A stretch of 64,000 nucleotides of DNA, from positions 10,413 to 74,412 of the forward strand of contig CAKPGU010000010.1 in the NCBI GenBank assembly GCA_934155265.1, read 5' to 3'. The position numbers and the translations under genes are program-made. Position 1 is the first letter of the stretch. Each line of letters opens with the position of its first letter. Source of the stretch: an uncultured Clostridia bacterium (GTDB lineage: Bacteria; Bacillota; Clostridia; TANB77; CAG-508). A model generated the notes under the pieces. The model was not told where the DNA came from. It did no database searches and worked only from the letters and a program-made list of their open reading frames with translations. Below, in pieces: positions 44,976 to 54,216 of the stretch.

Positions 44976-46463
44976 ATGGATATTACAGAATTAACAGTAC
45001 ATGAATTACAAGAAAAAATAAAAAATAAAGAATTATCTGTAACAGAGATAACAAAAGCTTATGTAGATAGAATAAAAGAGAAAGAACCTGAAGTTCAAGC
45101 ATTTATAACGGAGCTTACTGAAGAAGGTATGAAACAAGCTGAAGAAATCCAAGCTAAAATGGATAAAGGAGAAGAGGTTGGAAAATTAGCTGGAATACCA
45201 ATAGGTATAAAAGATATAATTTGTACAAAAGGTGTTAAAACTACATGTGCGTCTAAAATGCTAGAGAATTTTGTTGCACCTTATGATGCAACAGTTATGA
45301 ATAAAATTAATGCAGAAGAAATGATTGATTTAGGTAAATTAAATATGGATGAATTTGCAATGGGAGGTTCAACAGAATATTCATACTTTAAGAAAACAAG
45401 AAATCCATGGGTTTTATCAAGAGTTCCAGGTGGTTCTTCAGGTGGTTCTGCAGCAGCAGTTGCAGCTAATATGGTGCCATGGGCATTAGGAACTGATACA
45501 GGTGGAAGTATCCGTCAACCAGCATCATTTTGTGGAGTTGTAGGATTAAAACCAACATATGGACTAGTTTCAAGATATGGTGTAGTTGCATTTGCATCAT
45601 CACTTGATCAAGTTGGTGTATTTACAAAAGATGTACAAGATTGTGCAGAATTATTAAATGTAATTTCAGGATATGATGAAATGGATACAACATCAGTGGA
45701 TGTAGGTCCAAAAGATTATACAAAATCATTACAGAAAGATATTAAAGGACTAAAAATAGGAGTTCCAAAGGAATTCTATGGAGAAGGAATAAATCCAGAA
45801 GTTAAAGCATCCTTAGAAAAAGCAATTGAAGAATATAAGAAAATGGGAGCAGAAGTAGAAGAATTCTCATTAGACATTGCAAATTATGCATTAGCAACAT
45901 ATTATATAATTGCATGTGCAGAGGCAAGTTCAAATTTAGGAAGATATGATGGTATAAGATACACATATAGATCACCAGAAGCAAAAACTCTAAAAGAAAT
46001 TTATAAGAAATCTAGAAGCGAAGCTTTTGGGGCAGAGGTAAAAAGAAGAATTATACTTGGAACTTATGTATTATCTTCAGGATATTATGATGCATATTAT
46101 AAAAAAGCTCAACAAGTTCGTACACTTGTAATGAATGAATTTAATAAAGCATTTGAAAAGTATGATATTATAGTAACTCCAGTATCTCCAACAACAGCAT
46201 TTAAATTAGGTGAAAGATCAACAAATCCTATGGAAATGTATTTAGCAGATATTTGTACAGTTTCTGTAAATATAGCAGGACTTCCTGGAATGTCAGTACC
46301 TTGTGGTGTAGATAGTCAAGGACTTCCAATAGGTATGCAAATTATAGGAAATAAATTTAGCGAAGAAACAATTATAAAAGCTGCATATGCTTATGAACAA
46401 GCAACAAACTTCCGCGAGAAATATAAACCAACATTTAAAAGAGAAGGAGGTGAAAAATTTTAA
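44976..46463 (+). CDS. gatA: Asp-tRNA(Asn)/Glu-tRNA(Gln) amidotransferase subunit A
   Basis: Amidase subunit that releases ammonia from glutamine for GatB. Amidase signature residues: catalytic Lys in GIPIGIKDIICTKG and the Ser-cisSer motif in RVPGGSSGGSAAAVAANMVPWALGTDTGGSIRQPASFCGVVGLKPTYG. 495 residues, normal. AAAGGAGG precedes the ATG. A strong AAGGAGGTG lies in its last codons, which would serve a directly following gatB, but gatB now begins about 120 bases later. Confidence 0.97.
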   Translation: MDITELTVHELQEKIKNKELSVTEITKAYVDRIKEKEPEVQAFITELTEEGMKQAEEIQAKMDKGEEVGKLAGIPIGIKDIICTKGVKTTCASKMLENFVAPYDATVMNKINAEEMIDLGKLNMDEFAMGGSTEYSYFKKTRNPWVLSRVPGGSSGGSAAAVAANMVPWALGTDTGGSIRQPASFCGVVGLKPTYGLVSRYGVVAFASSLDQVGVFTKDVQDCAELLNVISGYDEMDTTSVDVGPKDYTKSLQKDIKGLKIGVPKEFYGEGINPEVKASLEKAIEEYKKMGAEVEEFSLDIANYALATYYIIACAEASSNLGRYDGIRYTYRSPEAKTLKEIYKKSRSEAFGAEVKRRIILGTYVLSSGYYDAYYKKAQQVRTLVMNEFNKAFEKYDIIVTPVSPTTAFKLGERSTNPMEMYLADICTVSVNIAGLPGMSVPCGVDSQGLPIGMQIIGNKFSEETIIKAAYAYEQATNFREKYKPTFKREGGEKF

Positions 46464-46560
46464 AGAGAATGGTTATATTGCTAGGCAGAATTAAATTAAA
46501 ACGCGGTTACATACCACCAGTATGCTCCCTTGCCTTTTAATTTAATTCTAACACCGCAAG
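46464..46560 (+). repeat. Hairpin insertion between gatA and gatB
   Basis: AGAATTAAATTAAAA (46487-46501) pairs perfectly with TTTTAATTTAATTCT (46535-46549), closing a 33-base GC-richer loop. It lies between the gatA-internal AAGGAGGTG and the gatB start, and no other ribosome binding site precedes gatB. A 23-codon frame from 46469 is present but not supported as a gene. Confidence 0.65.
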
Positions 46561-46584
46561 ATGACTATTATCTTTAAAATAATT

Positions 46585-48021
46585 ATGAGAGAAGATTATG
46601 AAGTAGTAATGGGCTTAGAAGTCCATGCAGAACTATCAACAAAAACAAAAATATTCTGTAGTTGTCCAACAAAATTTGGAGCAGAACCAAACACACAAGT
46701 ATGCCCAATATGTATGGCAATGCCAGGAACATTACCAAAATTAAATGAAAAAGTAGTAGAATATGCAGTAAGAGCAGGACTTGCAACAAATTGTGAAATA
46801 TCAAGAAACAGTAAAAATGATAGAAAAAACTATTTCTATCCAGATTTACCAAAAGCATATCAAATATCACAATTTGACAAGCCACTATGTGAACATGGAT
46901 ATATTGAAATAGAAACAAGTAAAGGAAAGAAAAAAATAGGAATAACTCGTATCCATATAGAAGAAGATGCAGGTAAATTAAATCATGACGATTTTGGAGG
47001 AGGAGCTTTAGTAGATCTAAATAGAGCAGGTGTACCTCTAATAGAAATTGTATCAGAACCAGATTTTCGTTCAATAGAAGAAGTTGATGCGTATTTGAAA
47101 AAATTAAAATCAATACTTGAATATATTGAGGTATCTGATTGTAAAATGCAAGAAGGTTCATTTAGAGCAGATGTAAACACATCAATACGTCCAGTAGGTT
47201 CAGAAAAACTTGGAACTCGTACAGAAATGAAAAATATGAACTCATTTAGAAGTATTACTAGAGCACTTGAATATGAAATAGATAGACAAGTTGATGTTAT
47301 AGACAATGGTGGAGAAGTTGAGCAAGAAACATTAAGATGGGATGAAGTATCTGGAAGAACATTTTCAATGAGAGATAAAGAAGATGCACAAGATTATAGA
47401 TATTTTCCAGAACCAGATTTAGTTGCAATAAAATTATCAGAAGAATATATAGAAAATATAAAAAATAGTTTACCAGAAATGCCAGAAAGCAGAAAGCAAA
47501 GATATTTAACAGAATATAAATTATCTGAAAAAGACGCAGGAATTATAACTGCTTCAAAATATTTATCAGATTTATTTGAAAAAGCTTCTGAAATCTGTGG
47601 AAACTATAAAGCAGTAAACAACTGGATAATATCAGATATTTCTAGAATCTTAAATGAAACCGAAATGAACCCAATTGAAATACCTTTTGATGCTAAACAA
47701 TTGGCTAAATTGGTTGAATTAATTGATAAAGGAACAATTAGTTCAAGTATTGGTAAAAAAGTATTAACAGAATTATTTGAAAATCCAAGAGATCCAGAAG
47801 ATATTATTAAAGAAAAAGGATGGATTCAAATTTCTGATGAAGGTGCAATAAAAGAGATAGTAACAAAAATAATTGAAGCAAATCCTCAATCAGTTGCTGA
47901 TTATAAAGCAGGAAAAGATAGAGCTTTAGGATTCTTAGTGGGACAAGCTATGAAAGAAACTAAAGGAAAAGCAAACCCACAAATGCTTAATAAAATGTTT
48001 GCAGAAGAGTTAAAAAAATAA
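46585..48021 (+). CDS. gatB: Asp-tRNA(Asn)/Glu-tRNA(Gln) amidotransferase subunit B
   Basis: Kinase/amidotransferase subunit that activates the mischarged aminoacyl-tRNA. Family features: YEVVMGLEVHAELSTKTKIFC, zinc-type cysteines CSC and CPICMAMPGTLP, NRKNYFYPDLPKAYQISQ, HIEEDAGKLNH, DLNRAGVPLIEIVSEPD and the C-terminal YqeY-like helical tail. About 478 residues. The ATG at 46585 gives the usual start; ATG 46561 adds eight residues. Neither has a clear ribosome binding site because a hairpin element precedes them. Confidence 0.95.
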   Translation: MREDYEVVMGLEVHAELSTKTKIFCSCPTKFGAEPNTQVCPICMAMPGTLPKLNEKVVEYAVRAGLATNCEISRNSKNDRKNYFYPDLPKAYQISQFDKPLCEHGYIEIETSKGKKKIGITRIHIEEDAGKLNHDDFGGGALVDLNRAGVPLIEIVSEPDFRSIEEVDAYLKKLKSILEYIEVSDCKMQEGSFRADVNTSIRPVGSEKLGTRTEMKNMNSFRSITRALEYEIDRQVDVIDNGGEVEQETLRWDEVSGRTFSMRDKEDAQDYRYFPEPDLVAIKLSEEYIENIKNSLPEMPESRKQRYLTEYKLSEKDAGIITASKYLSDLFEKASEICGNYKAVNNWIISDISRILNETEMNPIEIPFDAKQLAKLVELIDKGTISSSIGKKVLTELFENPRDPEDIIKEKGWIQISDEGAIKEIVTKIIEANPQSVADYKAGKDRALGFLVGQAMKETKGKANPQMLNKMFAEELKK

Positions 48022-48058
48022 TTTTTGTATATAAAATCGACTCTTTTGTATACATAAC

Positions 48059-48087
48059 TTGCAAAAGAAGCATAAAAGTGGTATAAT
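48059..48087 (+). promoter_or_regulatory. Promoter of the small unknown gene
   Basis: TTGCAA, 17-base spacer, TATAAT. Upstream, TTTTGTATA occurs twice (48023 and 48044) as a possible operator. Confidence 0.7.
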
Positions 48088-48137
48088 AAAAGATGCAACA
48101 GGCTTAAATAGCATTATATAAACAGGAGGAAAAAAAC

Positions 48138-48368
48138 ATGGTTTTAGCTGAAACAGAAATCATAAGAAACAAAAACAACAATAAGGTATCTCTTTTTGAA
48201 AGAGTTTGGACAAATGATGGGTTTATCTGGTATCTAATTCCTGGTGAAACAAAGGAATGGCCTAATGGTAACCCACACAGAGTTTTATATGAAAATCTCT
48301 TAGGAAACCGATTGGTAGTTTGGCTAAACGAAGTTGGAGGCATGATTTATAATCGTGTTTATTCCTAA
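48138..48368 (+). CDS. Small unknown protein, stand-alone cassette
   Basis: 76 residues, no family recognised. It contains FERVWTNDGFIWYLIPGETKEWPNGNPH and ends LNEVGGMIYNRV; four Trp in so short a protein is notable. No membrane segment. It has its own promoter, AGGAGG ribosome binding site and terminator, and its base use is less A-rich than the neighbours', suggesting later arrival. It lies between gatB and the convergent PBP gene. Confidence 0.6.
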   Translation: MVLAETEIIRNKNNNKVSLFERVWTNDGFIWYLIPGETKEWPNGNPHRVLYENLLGNRLVVWLNEVGGMIYNRVYS

Positions 48369-48370
48369 AG

Positions 48371-48400
48371 AAGGAGCGCACCAAATGGTGCGTTCCTTTA
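48371..48400 (+). terminator. GC-rich hairpin after the small unknown gene
   Basis: AAGGAGCGCACC pairs with GGTGCGTTCCTT (one G-T) over a four-base loop. Only a short T run follows. Confidence 0.75.
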
Positions 48401-48420
48401 ATATTATATAATAATGATTA

Positions 48421-50187
48421 TTATTTTTTTGTATCTAGATAAGGTAAAACTTCACCCAATATTTTACCACCAACAGGTGCTGCAACACCACCTCCTTGAT
48501 GTCCCCCCTCACCAGTAGGATTATACAAAGTAATTAATAAAACAATTTCAGGATTATCAGTTTCAGCAACACCACAAAAAGAAGTAACATATTTTCCAGT
48601 ATTAACACCATCTTCAGAAGTACCAGTTTTTCCACCAACCTGATAACCTTCGACTCTTGCATTTTTTCCAGTACCTTCAGAAACAACACTATTCATCATA
48701 CTAAGAACTTTTTGAGCATTTTCTTTTGAAATAATTTGTTCACCAGTTTCAATAGGCATATCAGTAAATTCGCTAGTTACACTATTTTGAACACTTCTAA
48801 CAATACGAGGCTTTATATAAACACCATTATTAGCAATAGAAGAAACTGCGGTAATCATTTGGAGAGGAGTAATTTCGAATCTTTGACCAAAACTAATAGT
48901 AGCAAGTTCAACAGGACCAGCTTTTTCTTCTTTTACAAAAATACTATTTGCTTCACCAGGGAGTTTAATCCCAGTTTTAGAAAATAATCCGAATTTTCGT
49001 AAATATTCATAATATTTTGTAACACCAATTTTTTGACCTAATCCAATAAAAACAGGGTTACAAGAATTCATTAAAGCTAATCTTAAACTTTCAGAACCAT
49101 GTGGTCTATAATATCTCCAACATTTAATTCTAGTTTTAGCAACTTCAATTGCACCAGTACAGCAGAATTGACCTTGCTGATCTATATCAGTAACAATACC
49201 TTCTTGAAGAGCAGCAGAAGCAGTAACAGTTTTAAAAACAGAACCAGGTTCATAAGTATCAGAAACAGCTTTATTTCTCCACATACCTTGTAAGGCAATA
49301 GATTTTGCTTGTGAATCCATAGAATCCCATTCAGATTTTAATTCATCAGTATGAGGTTCATAAGGTGAATTTAAATCATAACTTGGATATGTTGCCATAG
49401 CTAAAATATCACCATTACGTGGATCCATTGCGATAATACTGCCACCATCTGTGCAAATATTATCAATACAAGCTTCTTCTAAATATTTTTCAACAATAGA
49501 TTGAATTGTCATATCAATAGTTAGATATAAATTATTTCCATCAATTGCAGCAACATAATCTTCATCACCAAGACTAATACCAGCTGCATTGGTTTGCCTA
49601 TTTATTTTTCCATTAGTACCTTTTAATTCATCATCATATTTTGCTTCAACACCATCTAAACCTTGATTATCACTACCACAAAATCCAATAACTTGTGCAG
49701 CAAGATCTCCATAAGGATAATATCTTTTAGAATCTTCATCAATATTAATACCAGTAGTTATTCCGTTTTGTTCCATCCAAGATCTTAATTCATCAGCCTT
49801 TTCTTTATCAACTTTTTTTACAATTATTTCGATAGAACTTCTTTTAGTAACTTTTTTTAAAACTTTATCATAATCAAGTTCAAAAATATCACTCAAGGCT
49901 TTTGCGACTTTTTCTTTGTTTTCATCAGATATATTGGTTGGATTTACACTTACAAATTCAACACTAGAACTTTCTGCTAAAATATATTTACCAGTTGAAT
50001 CATAAATAGTGCCTCTTTTTGCCGTTATAGTTCTACTCTGGGATTGTTGGGTTCCAGCTTTTTCACTTAATTCAGCTCCCCATACGAATTGAATATAAGC
50101 TAATCTTGTTGTTAACAATGTTAACACAATTAAAACAGTAAATAATGCATTTCTCATTTTCTTTTTATTACTTAAAGAAATCGGCAT
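48421..50187 (-). CDS. SpoVD/PBP2-like class B peptidoglycan D,D-transpeptidase
   Basis: Cross-links peptidoglycan; SpoVD-type members act on spore cortex, PBP2x types at the septum. One N-terminal helix (residues 12-32), a dimerisation domain starting TAKRGTIYDSTG, and the transpeptidase domain with S316-V-F-K319 in YEPGSVFKTVTA, S375-C-N in MNSCNPVF and K520-T-G in GGKTGTSE. No PASTA domain, which many SpoVD and PBP2x proteins carry. 588 residues. TAGGAGG precedes the ATG. It is alone, away from any division cluster, so the SpoVD label is a best guess. Confidence 0.88.
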   Translation of the reverse strand: MPISLSNKKKMRNALFTVLIVLTLLTTRLAYIQFVWGAELSEKAGTQQSQSRTITAKRGTIYDSTGKYILAESSSVEFVSVNPTNISDENKEKVAKALSDIFELDYDKVLKKVTKRSSIEIIVKKVDKEKADELRSWMEQNGITTGINIDEDSKRYYPYGDLAAQVIGFCGSDNQGLDGVEAKYDDELKGTNGKINRQTNAAGISLGDEDYVAAIDGNNLYLTIDMTIQSIVEKYLEEACIDNICTDGGSIIAMDPRNGDILAMATYPSYDLNSPYEPHTDELKSEWDSMDSQAKSIALQGMWRNKAVSDTYEPGSVFKTVTASAALQEGIVTDIDQQGQFCCTGAIEVAKTRIKCWRYYRPHGSESLRLALMNSCNPVFIGLGQKIGVTKYYEYLRKFGLFSKTGIKLPGEANSIFVKEEKAGPVELATISFGQRFEITPLQMITAVSSIANNGVYIKPRIVRSVQNSVTSEFTDMPIETGEQIISKENAQKVLSMMNSVVSEGTGKNARVEGYQVGGKTGTSEDGVNTGKYVTSFCGVAETDNPEIVLLITLYNPTGEGGHQGGGVAAPVGGKILGEVLPYLDTKK

Positions 50188-50256
50188 AAAAACCTCCTAT
50201 AAATTTAATCTCTTATAAATTTATGCAGATATAAAGAATAATATAAGAGAAATAGA

Positions 50257-50285
50257 TTGACATTATAATAAAACTTTGATAAAAC
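50257..50285 (+). promoter_or_regulatory. Promoter of pyrBI
   Basis: TTGACA, 17-base spacer, TAAAAC, 20 bases before pyrB. No PyrR-type attenuator or leader peptide is visible in the short leader. Confidence 0.6.
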
Positions 50286-50306
50286 TAATAAAAAAGGAGA
50301 AAAATT

Positions 50307-51218
50307 ATGAAGAATTTGATTGATATTAAAGATTTATCAGTAAATGAAATCAAAGAATTAATAAAAGTAGCTAAAAATATTATGCTATCACCTGAAAAAT
50401 ATTCAGAAAAGTGTAAGCATAAAAAATTAGCTACTTTATTTTTTGAACCAAGTACAAGAACAAGATTAAGTTTTGAAGCTGCAATGATGGAATTAGGTGG
50501 AAATGTAATAGGATTTTCTTCTGCTGATTCAAGTTCAACTTCAAAGGGTGAGAGTGTTTCTGATACAATAAGAGTAGTGGGGTGTTATAGTGATATTATT
50601 GCAATGAGGCATCCTAAGGAAGGAGCTCCACTTGTTGCTACATTGAAATCGACAGTGCCAATAATTAATGCTGGAGATGGAGGACATAATCATCCAACAC
50701 AAACATTAACAGATTTATTAACGATATCATGTGAGAAAGGTAGATTAGATAATTTAACAATTGGATTATGTGGGGATTTGAAATTTGGAAGAACAGTACA
50801 TTCATTAATAACAGCAATGTCAAGATATAAAAATATAAAATTTGTTTTAATATCACCAGAAGAATTAAGAATTCCAGAATATATTAAAGAAGAAGTCTTA
50901 GAGAAAAACAAAATAGAATATATTGAAACAAATGATATGGAACAGTTTATAGATAAATTAGATATTTTATATATGACAAGAGTACAAAAAGAGAGATTTT
51001 TTAATGAAGAAGATTATATAAGATTAAAAGACTATTATATTTTAACAAGTGATAAACTAATAAATGCGAAAAAGGATTTATGTATAATGCACCCATTACC
51101 TAGGGTAAATGAAATTTCAACAGAAGTTGATGATGACCCTCGTGCATGTTATTTTAAACAAGTTAGATATGGAAAGTATATTAGAATGGCTTTAATTTTA
51201 AAATTATTAGAAATATAG
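50307..51218 (+). CDS. pyrB: Aspartate carbamoyltransferase catalytic subunit
   Basis: Commits carbamoyl phosphate and aspartate to pyrimidine synthesis. Signature FEPSTRTRLSFEAAMMELGG, HPKEGAP, the aspartate-site NAGDGGHNHPTQTLTDLLTI and MHPLPRVNEI. 303 residues. AAAGGAG precedes the ATG. The regulatory chain gene follows after 14 bases, so the enzyme is the class B (PyrB-PyrI) type seen in E. coli and some Clostridia rather than the B. subtilis type. Confidence 0.96.
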   Translation: MKNLIDIKDLSVNEIKELIKVAKNIMLSPEKYSEKCKHKKLATLFFEPSTRTRLSFEAAMMELGGNVIGFSSADSSSTSKGESVSDTIRVVGCYSDIIAMRHPKEGAPLVATLKSTVPIINAGDGGHNHPTQTLTDLLTISCEKGRLDNLTIGLCGDLKFGRTVHSLITAMSRYKNIKFVLISPEELRIPEYIKEEVLEKNKIEYIETNDMEQFIDKLDILYMTRVQKERFFNEEDYIRLKDYYILTSDKLINAKKDLCIMHPLPRVNEISTEVDDDPRACYFKQVRYGKYIRMALILKLLEI

Positions 51219-51232
51219 AAAGGAAGTAATAT

Positions 51233-51658
51233 ATGAATATAGATAGTATAAAAAATGGAATAGTAATAGACCATATACAAGCTAAAAAAGGAATGGAAAT
51301 ATATAAAACACTTAAATTAGGAGAATTAGACTGTTCAGTAGCAATAATTACAAATGCAAAGAGCAAAAAGATGGGAAGAAAAGATATAATAAAAATTGAC
51401 CAAAATATTGACTTAAATTTAGATATGCTTGGATATATAGATTCGAATATTACAATTAATATAATAAAAAATGATGAAAGAATTGAAAAATATCATGTAG
51501 AACTTCCCAAAACAATAACTAATATAATTAAATGTAAAAATCCAAGATGTATAACATCAGTTGAACAAGGATTAAATCAAATTTTTGTATTAACTGATAA
51601 AGATAAAAAAATATATCGTTGCAAATATTGCGAAACACTAAATGAAAAACAAGGTTGA
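51233..51658 (+). CDS. pyrI: Aspartate carbamoyltransferase regulatory subunit
   Basis: Binds CTP and ATP to control PyrB. 141 residues: allosteric domain (SIKNGIVIDHIQAKKGMEIYKTL) and zinc domain with C101, C106, C130 and C133 in CKNPRCITS and YRCKYCE, which contacts the catalytic chain. AAAGGAAG precedes the ATG. Its presence implies nucleotide feedback control of pyrimidine synthesis at the enzyme level, consistent with no visible attenuator upstream of pyrB. Confidence 0.95.
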   Translation: MNIDSIKNGIVIDHIQAKKGMEIYKTLKLGELDCSVAIITNAKSKKMGRKDIIKIDQNIDLNLDMLGYIDSNITINIIKNDERIEKYHVELPKTITNIIKCKNPRCITSVEQGLNQIFVLTDKDKKIYRCKYCETLNEKQG

Positions 51659-51714
51659 AACAAGAATAATTAGAATTATATTTCATATAAATATAAAAAA
51701 AGATGGAGGGTATT

Positions 51715-52716
51715 ATGATAAGATTAGGTATTATTTATGGTGGTATATCAACAGAGCATGATATTTCAGTAATGTCTGCTAAATCTATAATTGAAAATTT
51801 AGATAAGGGAAAATATGAAATACATGAAATTTATATAAATGAATATGGAAAATGGTTTCAAAACAGTAATGGTGAAAAAGAAGAAATTAATAATTTAGTA
51901 TGGTATTTAAAAGATTTAGATGTAGTATTTCCAGTACTACATGGATTAGGTGGAGAAGATGGAACAATACAAGGAATGTTTGAAATGTTAAAATTACCAT
52001 ATGTAGGATGTGGAGTTTTTGCTTCAAGCATAGGAATGGATAAAGTCTATACAAAAACTATTTTTGAAAAAGCTGGAATAGAACAAGTTCCATATATGTA
52101 TATAAAGAAAAATGAAAATGGATATGTAATTATAAATGAAAAATTTGAAGAAGAAGACTTTAAAATAGAAAAAATATCTAATAAAATAAAATTTCCAATG
52201 TTTGTAAAACCATCTAATTCAGGTTCTTCAATTGGAGTAAAAAAGGCTATGAATAATAGTGAATTAAAAATGGCAATAGAACATGCAGCAGAATATGATA
52301 ATAAAATTTTAGTAGAACAGGGGATAAATGCTAGAGAAATAGAATGTGCTATTTTAGAAGACAAAGAACTCACTGCTTCAACAGTAGGAGAAATAATTTC
52401 AGCAGAGGGATTTTATAGTTTTGATGCCAAATACAATATTCCAGAATCAAAAACTATTATTCCAGCTGAAATAGAAGAAAAACAGATTGAGGAAATTAGA
52501 AAAATTGCCATAAAAGCATTTAAAGCAATTGATGGAAAAGGATTAGCAAGAGTTGATTTCTTTATAGAAAAGGAAACAAATAAAATATATATAAATGAAA
52601 TAAATACAATGCCTGGATTTACAAAAATAAGTATGTATCCAAAATTATTTGAAGCGGTTGGAATTACATATTCAGAACTACTCGATAAATTGATTGAAAA
52701 TGCAATGCAAATGTAA
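51715..52716 (+). CDS. ddl: D-alanine--D-alanine ligase
   Basis: ATP-grasp enzyme making the D-Ala-D-Ala dipeptide for the peptidoglycan stem. Motifs: GIIYGGISTEHDISVMSA, HGLGGEDGTIQGMFEMLKLPYVGCG, FVKPSNSGSSIGVKKA, and the metal-binding end ARVDFFIE with NEINTMPGFTKISMYPKLFEAVG. 333 residues. The ATG at 51715 follows TGGAGGG; the in-frame ATG at 51703 lies on top of that site and is rejected. It follows pyrI by 56 bases. The Tyr/Phe position deciding D-Ala or D-Lac specificity was not assigned. Confidence 0.95.
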   Translation: MIRLGIIYGGISTEHDISVMSAKSIIENLDKGKYEIHEIYINEYGKWFQNSNGEKEEINNLVWYLKDLDVVFPVLHGLGGEDGTIQGMFEMLKLPYVGCGVFASSIGMDKVYTKTIFEKAGIEQVPYMYIKKNENGYVIINEKFEEEDFKIEKISNKIKFPMFVKPSNSGSSIGVKKAMNNSELKMAIEHAAEYDNKILVEQGINAREIECAILEDKELTASTVGEIISAEGFYSFDAKYNIPESKTIIPAEIEEKQIEEIRKIAIKAFKAIDGKGLARVDFFIEKETNKIYINEINTMPGFTKISMYPKLFEAVGITYSELLDKLIENAMQM

Positions 52717-52755
52717 CGAAAATGTAATATACTTGTAATATAAATATGCTATAAT
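52712..52755 (+). promoter_or_regulatory. TGTAAY triple repeat (11-bp period) with -10 box upstream of the signal peptidase
   Basis: TGTAAC at 52712, TGTAAT at 52723 and TGTAAT at 52734 are exactly 11 bases apart. The last ends ten bases before TATAAT (52750-52755), in place of a normal -35. A similar array occurs at 62717-62744. Confidence 0.6.
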
Positions 52756-52837
52756 ATTTTGGAAATGCAAGGTGATGGTAGTTCTTCAAGTCCATATGAA
52801 TTGAAAAATTAAAAATATTGATACAATGGAGTGAAAA

Positions 52838-53428
52838 ATGAAAATATATACAAATGAGCAAATAAAGCATAAAATTGAACAAAGAAAGAAAAGAAAGAGA
52901 ATATTAAAGCTTTTTCTATATTCTCTTATAGCTTTTATATTAATTTGTAACGTGTACTTAATATTACAGGTGATAAAAAATCCAACAGATACAGCGCAAT
53001 TATTTGGATATAGGTGTTTTAGTGTTGCCTCTGGGAGTATGGAACCAACTTTACAAATAGGAGACTTAATAATAACTAAAGAAAAAAGCAAAAAAGATAT
53101 AAAAGTAGGTGATATCATTTCCTTTAAAGATGGAGATAGTAATATAACTCATAGGGTTATAAAAGTTATTAGTCAAAATGGAGAAATTTTGTATCAAACT
53201 AAGGGAGATAATAATAATGTAAGTGATGAAAAAAATATAAAATATGAAGATGTGGAAGGGGTATATGTTAATCATATTCCTGAATTAGGAAAAATGTATA
53301 TATATATTCAAAAAACACCTGTTGTTATTTCTATTTTAATAATTATATATATAATATACAAAATTGTAGATACTAAAGAAAATCGAAAAATTGCAAGACA
53401 TGAAATAAGAAAAAAACTAGAGGAGTAG
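52838..53428 (+). CDS. Signal peptidase I, SipW (ER/archaeal) type
   Basis: Membrane peptidase removing signal peptides. A basic N-terminus and helix (residues 23-46), then catalytic S67 in VASGSMEPTLQIGDLII and H105 in NITHRVIKV where bacterial-type enzymes have Lys: the Ser-His arrangement of SipW and eukaryotic enzymes. A C-terminal helix (about 160-180) and basic tail follow. 196 residues. SipW often processes biofilm proteins, but no TasA-like gene is nearby. A triple repeat upstream suggests specific regulation. Confidence 0.9.
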   Translation: MKIYTNEQIKHKIEQRKKRKRILKLFLYSLIAFILICNVYLILQVIKNPTDTAQLFGYRCFSVASGSMEPTLQIGDLIITKEKSKKDIKVGDIISFKDGDSNITHRVIKVISQNGEILYQTKGDNNNVSDEKNIKYEDVEGVYVNHIPELGKMYIYIQKTPVVISILIIIYIIYKIVDTKENRKIARHEIRKKLEE

Positions 53429-53436
53429 TTTTTTTC
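53411..53436. terminator. Two-way terminator between convergent genes
   Basis: AAAAAACTA pairs with TAGTTTTTT over a six-base loop. The A run and T run allow termination in both directions; it overlaps the signal peptidase stop. Confidence 0.7.
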
Positions 53437-54084
53437 TTATTTTTTTGGTAATATTTCATATTTTATTTTAAAATAATTAAATTTATCAAGTTCATTTGAA
53501 GATAAACAATCAAGATAGACATCAAGTTGATCTAAATTTTGACATGCTGTTATTATTGCAGGATTTAGTAAATTATTAAATGTCATTTCAGTGGCTACGC
53601 TTAAACTGTCAAATATAGATGCTTTTTCTTTTTTTCTCATTAAATTGTAAGCTTCTTTGAATCTTGATTTTGATGAATTTTTATATTTATCAATAGGTAA
53701 TGTATATTCTACGTTTATTACATCTTGAAGTGTTTCATATTTTGGATTTTCATTTAAGATTTTCTTAACATCTTCTATTTTATAAGGTAATACAACTTTA
53801 CTTTGCGTTTCAGAAATTAAAAGAGTATTACTATCTGTCATTTCCTCAGATTTATTTGCTTCAGGTGTTTCTTTATTTGATGAAAGTGATACTTCTAATT
53901 GAGAGATATTTACACCAAGATTTGATAATACAGTTTTTAAATCTTCTAAAATCCCTTTTAAATCTTCCATATTTTTTGGCTTTTCAGTAACTTCTACATC
54001 TTTTTTGCTTTCTGCAACAGTTTCTGTTTTTTCTACTTTTTCGATTTTTTCAGTTTCTTTTGCTTTTTTACTTGTTCTTGCCAT
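53437..54084 (-). CDS. Unknown protein with charged N-terminal tail
   Basis: 215 residues. The first 40 are Lys/Glu repeats (KEKTE/KVEK words) like a disordered tail; residues 40-70 form a short coiled coil (MEDLKGILEDLKTVLSNLGVNISQLEVSL); the rest is a compact domain of unknown type (YKIEDVKKILNENPKYETLQDVINVEY onwards). No signal peptide or membrane segment. AAAGGAGG before the ATG at 54084 fixes the start. It stands alone, divergent from polC, with a palindromic element between. Confidence 0.65.
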   Translation of the reverse strand: MARTSKKAKETEKIEKVEKTETVAESKKDVEVTEKPKNMEDLKGILEDLKTVLSNLGVNISQLEVSLSSNKETPEANKSEEMTDSNTLLISETQSKVVLPYKIEDVKKILNENPKYETLQDVINVEYTLPIDKYKNSSKSRFKEAYNLMRKKEKASIFDSLSVATEMTFNNLLNPAIITACQNLDQLDVYLDCLSSNELDKFNYFKIKYEILPKK

Positions 54085-54216
54085 AGACAATTTCCTCCTT
54101 TGTTATAAGCTTTATATATCATAATATTTTATTGTGAAAATTTCAAGACTTTTTTGTGTAAAATTTAAATATTCATTATTTGCTTTTACAATTCAGGACT
54201 TACTACAAAATTTAGA

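Noticed and set aside
46469..46540. A 23-codon frame between gatA and gatB as a leader peptide
   Set aside because: Spacing from AAGGAGGTG is 16 bases and the frame lies across the hairpin; no support for translation.
46464..46560. T-box or other riboswitch between gatA and gatB
   Set aside because: No T-box sequence (TGGNACCGCG) or terminator/antiterminator pair is present.
48736..49293. Plus-strand frames opposite the penicillin-binding protein gene
   Set aside because: They are antisense shadows with no initiation signals and unlikely composition.
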